Shown: positions 1 through 7,131, counted from the stretch's first letter. The stretch is 7,442 bases of DNA from an uncultured Ruminococcus sp. (GCA_947174625.1 CAMWJT010000056.1:1-7442), one strand, 5' to 3'. Notes: a model not told the origin generated them from the sequence alone. Numbers and translations: made by a program.

Positions 1-1
1 G

Positions 2-70
2 TTTACAAGAATGGAAAAACATGAGGAGCGGAATTTAAATATTACGCTCAAAAATGAAGAAACGGAATAA
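2..70 (+). other. Short open frame in phase with the Wzz-like gene, ending at TAA 68-70
   Basis: These bases are open in the same frame as the downstream Wzz-like gene and contain an ATG at 11-13. They give a hydrophilic, Glu/Lys/Asn-rich peptide (MEKHEERNLNITLKNEETE) ending in TAA. Either this is the cytoplasmic N-terminus of the Wzz-like protein, separated from it by a nonsense codon, or it is the end of a different gene that begins outside the window. The shared frame, the composition, and the lack of any start between 71 and 136 in that frame favour the first reading. The window is too short upstream to decide. Confidence 0.4.
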
Positions 71-136
71 AATGAAATTATTATTTCTTTTTCAGCGTTT
101 TTTGTACAATTAAAACGTTTTTTTATTTTCTGGATC

Positions 137-1543
137 GTGGCGGCTGTGCTCATTGGTTTGCTGATTCCGGCAGGTTCTGTCCTGTTTGCAGCAGATGAAC
201 ATAAAAACCTGACAGCAGTCATCAGTTTCAATTATGACGGCGTAGAAAATGGCTATGCACCGGACGGCAGTAACCTGGATGTGTTATCTTCCTTGCAGAA
301 TCCGGCTGTGATTGAGGCAACTCTGACAGCAATGAATGAACCACTGGATTTGCTGGAAAGTGTCCGGCAGGGTATTTCCCTCAGAGGTAAAATTCCGGAA
401 GATGCAGCCGATAAGATTAACATGTACAAAAATATCTATGAACAGGGTAATTTAGCCGCCGGTGAAAAGATGCTGGAAGTCAAATATTTCCCGACACAGT
501 ATACAGTAACGTTCAATTATGCAAAAACTGGTTTGAAAGCAGAAAAAGCAGTGGAACTGTTTAATTTGCTGTTGGAAAAATATCACACGCATTTTCTGGA
601 AACTTACGGATTCAATCAGGCACTGGGAAGTGCTGTCACTGCACTGGATTATACAACTTATGATTATGCACAGGCTGTGGATGTATTCTCTTCTACGCTG
701 ACAATGTTAGAAGAATATATCCGCAATCTTTCTAAAGATGATGTGACAAGATTCCGTTCTACAACGACGGGCTATTCTTTCTCAGATCTCTCGGAGTCTA
801 TTGATACGATTCAAGAAGTGGATCTGGATTTGATTTCTTCTTATGTAACTGTCAATAATGTGACAAAAGATAAAAATACACTGATTGATTATTATAATTA
901 CAGAATTGAGAATCTCACCCGTCAGAAAACAGTTGCGCAGGAAACGCTTACAGAACTGAGTGCATCTATTGAGTTATACGAAAAGAATACAATTATTATT
1001 TATGGGGATAATCAGGACACTTCTGAGTATGCACAGGCATCTGCAACATATGATGACATGTTCACTCGTAAGATTGATGCACAGAAAAAAGTCTCTGAAT
1101 GCACACAGCAGATTGACGAATTGCAGAAACGAGTCAATGCGTTGAAAGGCAAAACATCTGCATCCAAAGACAAGATTGAAAAAGTGGAAGCAGATCTTGC
1201 AGCTCTGAATGAAAAAGTCAACGATCTTCTGAATAAGACCAATCTGACAGCAAATGAGTATTATGAAACAGTTTATCTGGCAAATGCTTACAGCATTCTT
1301 GTTCCGGCAAGTGCTTCTGCACTGCGTACCACAAAGAATGTGATTAATTCCTCTATGGAATCCCTGTTGATTGTCGAAGCAATTCTTTTAGTGCTTTATC
1401 TGGGAATTACGTTCGTACTGTCTCTTATTTACGAAAACAGGGCGAAAAAAGCAGAATCTGAAGCAAGTTCTGTCAATGTAAAATCGAACGAAATTCACAT
1501 TCCCTCTGTCAACGACATGGAAACGATAGAACAGGAAGCCTGA
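137..1543 (+). CDS. Wzz-type polysaccharide chain-length determinant / co-polymerase membrane protein, 5' end abnormal
   Basis: Proteins of this type sit in the cytoplasmic membrane with two membrane helices and a helical outer domain, and control chain length or export of surface polysaccharides. Numbering from the GTG at 137, the 468 residues show the second half of a hydrophobic helix (1-18, ending GSVLF), an outer domain (about 19-405) with a coiled-coil-prone stretch (about 250-366, rich in E, K, Q, L), a short Pro/Ala/Ser segment (ILVPASASA, 387-395), a second membrane helix (about 407-432) and a short charged cytoplasmic tail. There is no tyrosine-kinase domain. The GTG is the first permitted start in frame, but it lies inside the first helix and has no good ribosome binding site. 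Upstream codons 71-136 still read as the missing cytoplasmic and membrane part (SFSAFFVQLKRFFIFWIV), until a TAA at 68-70. The gene may therefore be mutated at its 5' end. The Wzz assignment is by architecture; the exact subfamily is unknown. Confidence 0.75.
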   Translation: MAAVLIGLLIPAGSVLFAADEHKNLTAVISFNYDGVENGYAPDGSNLDVLSSLQNPAVIEATLTAMNEPLDLLESVRQGISLRGKIPEDAADKINMYKNIYEQGNLAAGEKMLEVKYFPTQYTVTFNYAKTGLKAEKAVELFNLLLEKYHTHFLETYGFNQALGSAVTALDYTTYDYAQAVDVFSSTLTMLEEYIRNLSKDDVTRFRSTTTGYSFSDLSESIDTIQEVDLDLISSYVTVNNVTKDKNTLIDYYNYRIENLTRQKTVAQETLTELSASIELYEKNTIIIYGDNQDTSEYAQASATYDDMFTRKIDAQKKVSECTQQIDELQKRVNALKGKTSASKDKIEKVEADLAALNEKVNDLLNKTNLTANEYYETVYLANAYSILVPASASALRTTKNVINSSMESLLIVEAILLVLYLGITFVLSLIYENRAKKAESEASSVNVKSNEIHIPSVNDMETIEQEA

Positions 1544-1561
1544 AATATCTTATAGAAAATC

Positions 1562-1590
1562 AAATCCCTGCTGAAAAGCAGGGATTTTTT
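1562..1590 (+). terminator. Rho-independent terminator after the Wzz-like gene, probably bidirectional
   Basis: An 11-bp perfect stem (AAATCCCTGCT / AGCAGGGATTT) closes a GAAA tetraloop (1573-1576) and runs into six T on the plus strand (1585-1590), 18 bases past the stop codon at 1543. On the minus strand the stem is followed by GATTTTC, so it may also stop transcription from the convergent sigma/anti-sigma unit, which ends at 1644 and has no other hairpin before this one. Confidence 0.9.
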
Positions 1591-1630
1591 GCGTGTGTTG
1601 GGAGTTACTCTTGAGATTCTGAATTTCTAT

Positions 1631-1648
1631 AGGATTAACAGGATTAAC
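1631..1648. repeat. Perfect tandem duplication of a 9-base unit over the anti-sigma stop codon
   Basis: AGGATTAAC occurs twice in direct succession (1631-1639 and 1640-1648). It overlaps the TAA stop of the anti-sigma gene (1646-1644). Because the unit is 9 bases, the copy creates a second TAA in the same frame three codons downstream. It looks like a local slippage duplication that left the protein end unchanged. Confidence 0.8.
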
Positions 1649-2801
1649 CAAATAATTTTAGTAAATCCTCCGTGAGTTTTTCAGAACAGTTATCTGCATA
1701 GATTTTTCCCATGTCCTGTGACGGCGGAATTAATCCGTTATAATCAGAATAAATTTTTGTCAGAAGTATGGCAGAACCTTGTGCATCCTGTGCAGTGACT
1801 GTGACAAGATGATATAATAGTTTCTTATCTTCATCATAGCGGAGTTCCGAGAAATAACATTCACTGATATAATAGTTCTTCTGGTAAAATTCCAGGAAAT
1901 TTTTTTCAAGATTTTCTCTGTATTCTGGTGCAAAGCGGAATGTTGCAACATGTGAGATAGTTTTCTGCCTTTCTTCATTATTTTGTACTCCCTTTGTTTT
2001 GAGTACTGTTGATGTAAATTCTTCTGGTATATCTTTCTGACAACATACATAATGCAGACAATTCCGGAAAGCAATTTCTTCTTTGGAACTCTCCTCGTCG
2101 GAAGAAAGATACCCTGGATTGACAATAAATTTCCCGTCCAGATTACGCATCAGACAGAGATTCATTTTTTGACCGTCCTGATAGGTCACTGTAACGACAG
2201 AAACTGGAATCACTTCTGGTATGACATTGGTTATTTGATAGCAAGTAATTGTTTTTATCGTTTCTACACGGGTAGTTCCAAAAGCATCCTGATAGGTTTT
2301 TTCCAGATCTTTTTTCGCTTTTTCCAGAAATTCCTGTTGAAAAGTGTTATCATAGAGCGCAAAATCAAAATTGACAGAAACAGTCTGTAAATATTTCTCA
2401 AAGTCACCAACTGCAATCGCTTTGACAATTTTTTTGATTTCCATGTTCTGCCAGATTGTTTCAAAGCTTTGGAATCCCTGTTTTTTGGTAATCTGTCCAT
2501 AGGAAAGGTAGCCGATTCCTAATAATAATGCACTGGATAGAACGCTCAGAGAAATAATCTGAAACAGATTCCGGCGAAATTTTTTTTGAATCCTGAAAAA
2601 AGATTTTTTTTCATCCGGGACGGCATCCGGGATAATTTTCGGGATTGGCATCTGTGCAAAGAGCTTCCGGCAGTTTTCACATGTTGCAAGATGTTCTTTC
2701 ATGAAGTCCTGACTTTCCGGATTGCACAGCTTTTCGCTGTACAGGGGCATTAAATCTTCTGCGATCTTGCAATTGAAATCGTTCAAATCATTCTTACTCA
2801 T
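1644..2801 (-). CDS. Transmembrane anti-sigma factor with zinc-finger (ZAS/zf-HC2) domain
   Basis: Proteins of this kind hold a partner ECF sigma factor at the membrane and release it when an outer signal is sensed. In the 385 residues, the N-terminal cytoplasmic domain carries the ZAS motif: Cys11, then His37-x3-Cys41-x2-Cys44 (HLATCENC). One membrane helix follows at about 80-102. The remaining ~280 residues should face outside. This outer part seems to hold two similar alpha/beta units: a helix-rich stretch, then strands with VTVTYQDGQ (203-211) in the first and VTVTAQDAQ (333-341) in the second. No known sensor domain was recognised. Its ATG (2801-2799) overlaps the sigma gene's TGA by 4 bases, and a strong AGGAGG lies about 9 bases upstream, so the two are co-transcribed and probably translationally coupled. 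The anti-sigma role is inferred from the ZAS motif plus gene order; the signal is unknown. Seven cysteines in the outer part are unusual. Confidence 0.87.
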   Translation of the reverse strand: MSKNDLNDFNCKIAEDLMPLYSEKLCNPESQDFMKEHLATCENCRKLFAQMPIPKIIPDAVPDEKKSFFRIQKKFRRNLFQIISLSVLSSALLLGIGYLSYGQITKKQGFQSFETIWQNMEIKKIVKAIAVGDFEKYLQTVSVNFDFALYDNTFQQEFLEKAKKDLEKTYQDAFGTTRVETIKTITCYQITNVIPEVIPVSVVTVTYQDGQKMNLCLMRNLDGKFIVNPGYLSSDEESSKEEIAFRNCLHYVCCQKDIPEEFTSTVLKTKGVQNNEERQKTISHVATFRFAPEYRENLEKNFLEFYQKNYYISECYFSELRYDEDKKLLYHLVTVTAQDAQGSAILLTKIYSDYNGLIPPSQDMGKIYADNCSEKLTEDLLKLFG

Positions 2802-3295
2802 AAAATATCTTCCTCCTGTAATAATTTGATTAATTTTTTCTTAGCTCTGTAAAACATCACCCCTGCCCAGTTTTCACTTTGATGAAAAATCGCACCAATG
2901 TCTTTATATTTTAATTCTGCGAACACTTTCAGCATAAAAATTTCCCGGTATGGTTCTTCAAGACAATGCAGGACTTTATGGATTTGTAAAGCTTGTTGTG
3001 TGTCATAAATCTGTTGTTCAAAATGGTTCTGCTCGGCATATTCCGGCAGACTTTCCAGGGAAATATTTTTTGTTTCCGCTTTTTTCAGATAATCAAAATA
3101 AATATGTTTTGCAATGGTACAGAGCCATGTTTTCATGGAACATTCGCCTTTGAATTGATCAATTGAAATAACAGCTTTCAGCATGGTATCTTGTAAAATA
3201 TCCATCGCAAGATGTTCATTGCGGCACATTTGCAGAATAAAATAATATAAATCCGGTGCATAGGTCTGATAGATCTGTTCAAAATCCTGTTCCAT
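2798..3295 (-). CDS. ECF-type (sigma-70 family) RNA polymerase sigma factor
   Basis: This protein should direct RNA polymerase to a small regulon when freed from its anti-sigma factor. The 165 residues are the usual ECF length and contain only the two core domains. Sigma region 2 lies at about 8-74: the region 2.2 helix has DILQDTMLKA near 32-41, and the region 2.3/2.4 segment has MKTWLCTIAKHIYFDYLKK near 54-72. Sigma region 4 lies at about 103-157, with helix-turn-helix LKYKDIGAIFHQSENWAGV and then MFYRAKKKL. The ATG at 3295 is supported by a purine-rich site (AAAGGGGGA) 6 bases upstream. The TGA stop overlaps the anti-sigma ATG. ECF factors often drive their own operon, but I found no convincing promoter of that type upstream. 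The subgroup and target genes are unknown. The W-A-G-V spacing in region 4.2 is mildly unusual compared with what I recall of related clostridial factors. Confidence 0.93.
   Translation of the reverse strand: MEQDFEQIYQTYAPDLYYFILQMCRNEHLAMDILQDTMLKAVISIDQFKGECSMKTWLCTIAKHIYFDYLKKAETKNISLESLPEYAEQNHFEQQIYDTQQALQIHKVLHCLEEPYREIFMLKVFAELKYKDIGAIFHQSENWAGVMFYRAKKKLIKLLQEEDIL
2811..2817 (-). promoter_or_regulatory. Ribosome binding site of the anti-sigma gene
   Basis: On the minus strand AGGAGGA lies about 9 bases before the ATG at 2801. It is inside the 3' end of the sigma coding sequence and fixes the anti-sigma start. Confidence 0.8.
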
Positions 3296-3300
3296 AAAAT

Positions 3301-3309
3301 TCCCCCTTT
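3301..3309 (-). promoter_or_regulatory. Ribosome binding site of the ECF sigma gene
   Basis: On the minus strand AAAGGGGGA ends about 5 bases before the ATG at 3295. The core GGGGG lies at 3306-3302. It supports the start chosen for the sigma factor. Confidence 0.75.
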
Positions 3310-3323
3310 CATAAATTTAGAAG

Positions 3324-3366
3324 ATCAGAAATGCAATTTTTTACAAGCTTTTAGAAAATTTCTGAT
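3324..3366. repeat. Perfect 9-bp inverted repeat upstream of the ECF sigma gene
   Basis: ATCAGAAAT (3324-3332) and ATTTCTGAT (3358-3366) are exact reverse complements separated by 25 bases. They lie between the sbcC terminator and the sigma ribosome binding site, where the sigma promoter or leader must be. This could be a regulator binding pair or a leader hairpin. It is not a Rho-independent terminator, because the loop is long and AT-rich. Function is unproven. Confidence 0.45.
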
Positions 3367-3403
3367 AAAAAAACTGATGCAGAACGGAACTGCACCAGTT
3401 TTT
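3367..3403 (-). terminator. Rho-independent terminator of the sbcDC operon
   Basis: Read on the minus strand, AAACTGGTGCAG pairs with CTGCATCAGTTT (12 pairs including one G-U) around a 7-base loop and is followed by a run of seven T (3373-3367). The stem spans 3401-3371, just after the sbcC stop at 3416. On the plus strand five T follow the same hairpin, but no plus-strand gene points into it. Confidence 0.9.
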
Positions 3404-3415
3404 AAGTATTTATTA

Positions 3416-6001
3416 TTAAGAAAATGAAATTTCACTGCCGGTTGCTTTTTTTGTCACATAGATCTTGGAGTCAATCCGGCTAATCAGGGACTCTACATGA
3501 GAAATTATGCCGATCAGACGTTTTCCGTCTGCCAGTTTTCCCAATAATTCTACAGCTTGATTCAGAGATATTTCATCCAGAGAGCCAAAGCCTTCATCAA
3601 TGAACATCGCATCAATCTGGATTCCGCCGCTGCGTTCCTGGATAATGTCGGACAATCCCAGGGCAAGCGATAATGCCAGCATGAACGATTCTCCGCCGGA
3701 GAGCGTACTCACATCACGCCATTGATTCGTCGCAAAATCAAAAATTTCCAGTTCCAGACCGGATTGAGAAACATTATTTTTCGCCGTTTCCCGACAACGC
3801 AGGTCAAATTTCTGGTTCGTCAGGACGGCAAGCCGTTGTCTTGCTTGCAAGATGACTCGCCGGAAATAATACTGCTGTACATAGGCTTCCAGTTTGAACT
3901 TAGCTTGTCCAGAACCTTTTGTACCGCTGATTGTCTTGTAAATTTCTTCATAGTCCTGCGCTTCCTGATTGATTTCATTGTACTTCCGGATGTATTCCGG
4001 GAGTTTCTGTGCGATTTCCTGGTTGGTACGGAATTGAGAACAAAGCTTGTGATATTCTGTCTCCAGCTCTTCACAAAGCTGTTCTTTTTGTTTTTTCTGG
4101 AGCTTCAGTTCTTCTAGATTAACTGGTTCTGTTATGATGATTTCTGACCGGGATTTTTTAATCCATGTTTGCAATTCCTGTGTCCGGGACTGAAATTTTT
4201 CTATTTCTCGTTTCAATTCCGGGATATTGGATTTTGATAATTTCGCTTGCTGATACTCCTCAGGCGACTGGAAATGATATTGTTCCAACGCATCCAGGAA
4301 CTTCTGCTGATTTTGTTTTAATTCCTGTTCCAGACTGACAATCTGTTTTTCGGTGTCCTCAAGCTGTGTCGTGGACCTGTTAAACTGAGATTTTGCATCA
4401 TCCAATTTTTTCTGTGCGGTATTCTGTTCCCGTTGTAACTGTTTGATTTTCTGCCGGCATGCTGTCAGCTCCTGCAGGAGAATCTGTTCGCTGTGTTGTG
4501 CAAGCAATGGATTTGCTTTCTGGATTGCCTGCAATTTGGATTGATATTCTGCGCATGTCTGTGCAGTCTGATTCAGGTTTTTTTCAGCATCTTCACGGGC
4601 TTTCCGTGCATTGTCAAGCTGTTCTCTGGACGGTGTGTGCGGATGTCTGACAGCAGGTGCAGGATGTTCCAGTGAACCGCAAACCGGACATCTCTGACCA
4701 GGCTGAAGCGTCTCTGCAAGTAATCCGGCTTGTCCGAGACAAAAATCTTCAAAAATTTGGGTGTAATTCTGACTTTCTATTTCATAAAGTGCAGTGTATT
4801 TCTGCACGAGTGCAGAAGATTGCCGGACGTTTTCTTCTGCTTTCCGGAGTTCCTGATATTTCGGGAGCGTTTGTGCCAATTCAAATTCTCTCTGAATCAA
4901 AGCAGGGATTGTTTCAGCATGCTGATTGGCAATTTGTAAATTTTCTTCTGCTTCCCGGAGCGCCGTTTCCTGCGAGGGAAGACGGCTCTGCAAAGAGTTT
5001 CGGTTATGATTCTGGATACTTAAATCCAGGTTTATTTTCGTCAGAAAATCTTCAACATTTTCCACATGTGAGACATTCTGTGCAGTTTCCAATTGCTGTT
5101 GCTTTTCCTGGATTGCCGGGCGCTGTGTTTCCAATTTCCGAAACATGTCCTGATAACGGGAGAGTTCCTGCAATTTCTGATTGTTCTGCTGTGCCTGTGT
5201 CAGCTCCCGGATTAAGGCATCTTGTGCTTTCCGGCAGTTCTGTTTTTCGGATTCCAGTTCTGCAATCATTCTCTGATCGTAGATATTCTGCTGTTCCAGG
5301 GCATTCAGGTACATCCAGGCACAGCTGGCATCTTTGGGCGCATTCGGCTGGGATTCTCGGAAACTGGCACGTTCTAGAAGAGAAAGAATATCTTTTTTCT
5401 GCATTTCAAACTGGTCTTTCAGATTTTTATAGCGTTCCTGTAATTTGGTTTCAAAATCTTCATAAATTTTTGTATCAAACAGTTTCCGGAACAGGGACAT
5501 TCTGGTTTTGGTGTCCGCATTGACAATCTGCTGAAATTCTCCCTGCGCAATCATGACAGTCTGATTAAATTCACTCTGTGTCATAACAAGCATTTCCTGA
5601 ATTTTGTTGTTGACATAGTCAGAACCTTCTTCGATCAGACAGTAATCGTTGCATTGTTTCTGATAGAGAAACGCTTTTGGAGTGGGAGTGCCTCCGGATT
5701 TTGGAAATGACAGCGTGCGTTTGACCAGAAAAATCTGATCCTGATGTAAAAATTCCAGTTCTACTTTGGATTTTTCCTTGAGTGGTACAAAATCAGAGTG
5801 CATATGTTTATTGCCACGGCGCTTTGCATTACAGGTCTTGCCATAAAGCGCAAAGGAAATGGCATCAAAGATTGTTGTCTTGCCGGAGCCGTTACTGCCA
5901 GTAATCAGAAATACACCGTCCCGGCTGATTTCTGCAAAGTCAATCCTGGTTTCCTTGGCGAATGTCCCGAATGCAGACATAGTTAATTGTAAAGGCTTCA
6001 T
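3416..6001 (-). CDS. sbcC: Nuclease SbcCD subunit C (Rad50/SMC-like ATPase)
   Basis: SbcC is the ATPase partner of SbcD. Together they open and cut DNA hairpins and protein-blocked double-strand ends in the cytoplasm. The 861 residues show all expected parts in order: an N-terminal ATPase half with Walker A GSNGSGKT (35-42) and a Q-loop in IAQGEF (Gln153); a long Gln/Glu/Leu-rich coiled-coil arm (about 175-430); the zinc hook CPVC (Cys438, Cys441) in RCPVCGSLEHP; a second arm (about 455-690); then the C-terminal ATPase half with signature LSGGE (767-771), Walker B MFIDEGFG with Asp802-Glu803, D-loop SLDE (807-810) and a switch His835. It is shorter than E. coli SbcC (about 1,050), mainly through shorter arms, with no motif lost. 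Its ATG overlaps the sbcD TGA by 4 bases. The nearest AGGAGG (6023-6018) is about 16 bases away, so translation probably depends on coupling to sbcD. Confidence 0.97.
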   Translation of the reverse strand: MKPLQLTMSAFGTFAKETRIDFAEISRDGVFLITGSNGSGKTTIFDAISFALYGKTCNAKRRGNKHMHSDFVPLKEKSKVELEFLHQDQIFLVKRTLSFPKSGGTPTPKAFLYQKQCNDYCLIEEGSDYVNNKIQEMLVMTQSEFNQTVMIAQGEFQQIVNADTKTRMSLFRKLFDTKIYEDFETKLQERYKNLKDQFEMQKKDILSLLERASFRESQPNAPKDASCAWMYLNALEQQNIYDQRMIAELESEKQNCRKAQDALIRELTQAQQNNQKLQELSRYQDMFRKLETQRPAIQEKQQQLETAQNVSHVENVEDFLTKINLDLSIQNHNRNSLQSRLPSQETALREAEENLQIANQHAETIPALIQREFELAQTLPKYQELRKAEENVRQSSALVQKYTALYEIESQNYTQIFEDFCLGQAGLLAETLQPGQRCPVCGSLEHPAPAVRHPHTPSREQLDNARKAREDAEKNLNQTAQTCAEYQSKLQAIQKANPLLAQHSEQILLQELTACRQKIKQLQREQNTAQKKLDDAKSQFNRSTTQLEDTEKQIVSLEQELKQNQQKFLDALEQYHFQSPEEYQQAKLSKSNIPELKREIEKFQSRTQELQTWIKKSRSEIIITEPVNLEELKLQKKQKEQLCEELETEYHKLCSQFRTNQEIAQKLPEYIRKYNEINQEAQDYEEIYKTISGTKGSGQAKFKLEAYVQQYYFRRVILQARQRLAVLTNQKFDLRCRETAKNNVSQSGLELEIFDFATNQWRDVSTLSGGESFMLALSLALGLSDIIQERSGGIQIDAMFIDEGFGSLDEISLNQAVELLGKLADGKRLIGIISHVESLISRIDSKIYVTKKATGSEISFS

Positions 6002-7131
6002 GAGATTAAATTTTTCTCCTCCTGTAATTCATCAAATATAGACCGGACAATTTCCAGTTGTCTTTCTGAGGGATCATGAGAATTATTCTGCATCTGATAG
6101 AACATGCGGAACATGTCCACAGGGTACTTCTGTTCGATCCGTTCAGAACTGGTAACAATCTGATCTGTGGTGAATTTAGAATTTTCAATCCGGAATTGCA
6201 GCATCCTGGGGAAGCGATCCCGGAGGATTGCCCTTGCATCCGGGATGGGATTTTCGTCCGTCAGGATAATCCGGACATAATCCAGTGTTCGTGGCATGGC
6301 AGACAGTTCTTCAAAATTGCCTCTGACAGTTCGCACATCATGGGGGAGCCGGATGGGGATTGTCTCAATCCGGATGTGTTGCTTGTCCTGAATTTCCAGG
6401 ATGGTAAAGCTTTTTTTCTGGTGTTCTTCTGAAAGGGAATATTTCAGGGGAGAACCGGCATAACGGATGGTTTCCCGGTTGCATTTCTGAGGTCGATGGA
6501 GATGACCGAGTGCTACATAGTCGAATTGATCAAAAACAGAACTGTCAATATTATCTAGTCCGCCGATGGAAAATTCTTCTTCACTTTTGATACCGTTTGT
6601 GATATACTGATGTGCAACCAGGATATTGATTTTATGATCCGGAATTTCAGAATGCTTTAAAATTATTTTTACAGCATCCTGATAAGAATTGAGTTTCTCA
6701 TCCGGATTTTTGTAAAATTCCCGGACTCTTGCCGGTGTGATGAACGGCAGTAAATAAATCTGAATTTCGTCATCCGGATCACTGACTGCCTGGAGCGTTC
6801 CGGTGAATTTTTCCGGGACGATGATCTGATTTCCGGCTAAGAACTTCCCCAGATAAGAAATTCTGCCGGGTGCATCATGATTACCGCTGATCAGATAGAC
6901 AGGTTTATGCAGATTGCAGAGTTCTGTCAGAAATTCATCAAAGACCGCCATTGCTTCTGTGCCGGGATTGGCTTTGTCATAGATGTCTCCTGCAATTAAT
7001 ATGCCGTCGCAGTTTTCGTTCTTTGCAACTTCGACTGCCTGCCGAAGTACGAATTTTTGATCTTCCAACAGAGAATAATCGCCTAATTTTTTGCCGATAT
7101 GCAGGTCGGCAAGATGCAGAAATTTCTTCAT
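5998..7131 (-). CDS. sbcD: Nuclease SbcCD subunit D (Mre11-type metallophosphoesterase)
   Basis: SbcD is the manganese-dependent nuclease of the SbcCD complex, acting with the SbcC ATPase on hairpins and blocked DNA ends. The 377 residues carry the full set of calcineurin-like phosphoesterase motifs: ADLHIG (Asp9, His11), GDIYD (Asp49), GNHD (Asn84, His85), AHQY (His174) and GHLH (His210, His212). The C-terminal part (about 240-377) is the capping and SbcC-binding region of the family. The length is typical. The ATG at 7131 lies 4 bases after the stop of the preceding small gene and has only a weak GGGA-type binding site, so it is probably translated by coupling. The TGA overlaps the sbcC ATG. 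The family assignment is firm. Confidence 0.97.
   Translation of the reverse strand: MKKFLHLADLHIGKKLGDYSLLEDQKFVLRQAVEVAKNENCDGILIAGDIYDKANPGTEAMAVFDEFLTELCNLHKPVYLISGNHDAPGRISYLGKFLAGNQIIVPEKFTGTLQAVSDPDDEIQIYLLPFITPARVREFYKNPDEKLNSYQDAVKIILKHSEIPDHKINILVAHQYITNGIKSEEEFSIGGLDNIDSSVFDQFDYVALGHLHRPQKCNRETIRYAGSPLKYSLSEEHQKKSFTILEIQDKQHIRIETIPIRLPHDVRTVRGNFEELSAMPRTLDYVRIILTDENPIPDARAILRDRFPRMLQFRIENSKFTTDQIVTSSERIEQKYPVDMFRMFYQMQNNSHDPSERQLEIVRSIFDELQEEKNLIS
6018..6023 (-). promoter_or_regulatory. AGGAGG sequence before sbcC, unusually far from the start
   Basis: On the minus strand AGGAGG lies inside the 3' end of sbcD, 16 bases before the sbcC ATG at 6001. This is longer than the usual 5-10 base spacing. 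It may act with the ATGA overlap to let ribosomes finishing sbcD restart on sbcC, or it may simply be sbcD coding sequence (Gln-Glu-Glu). Confidence 0.45.

Noticed and set aside
84..94. Programmed -1 frameshift site in the T-rich stretch
   Set aside because: It does not fit the usual X-XXY-YYZ slippery form, and no downstream stimulating structure is evident; simple mutation is more likely.
54..113. Short plus-strand peptide starting at ATG 54 or 72 (MKLLFLFQRFLYN) with a weak GGA upstream
   Set aside because: It ends after a few codons. It could matter only as the front of a frameshifted Wzz start, which is covered in the findings; a separate gene is not supported.
1551..1631. 8-bp inverted repeat TATAGAAA / TTTCTATA flanking the terminator
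   Set aside because: Short, AT-rich and about 65 bases apart; probably chance.
3310..3350. Possible promoter before the sigma gene (TTGCAT, 17 bases, TATGAA on the minus strand)
   Set aside because: Match to the consensus is poor and the transcription start would fall on or after the ribosome binding site. No GGAAC/CGTC-type ECF promoter is present either.
3722..4117. 131-codon plus-strand open frame inside sbcC
   Set aside because: It is a shadow of the sbcC C-terminal region and has no start signal or recognisable domain.
4657..5523. 288-codon open frame on the plus strand opposite sbcC
   Set aside because: It lies fully antisense to a gene with intact family motifs. Its protein is low-complexity (rich in F, S, P, G), has no ribosome binding site and matches no family; it is a by-product of sbcC codon use.
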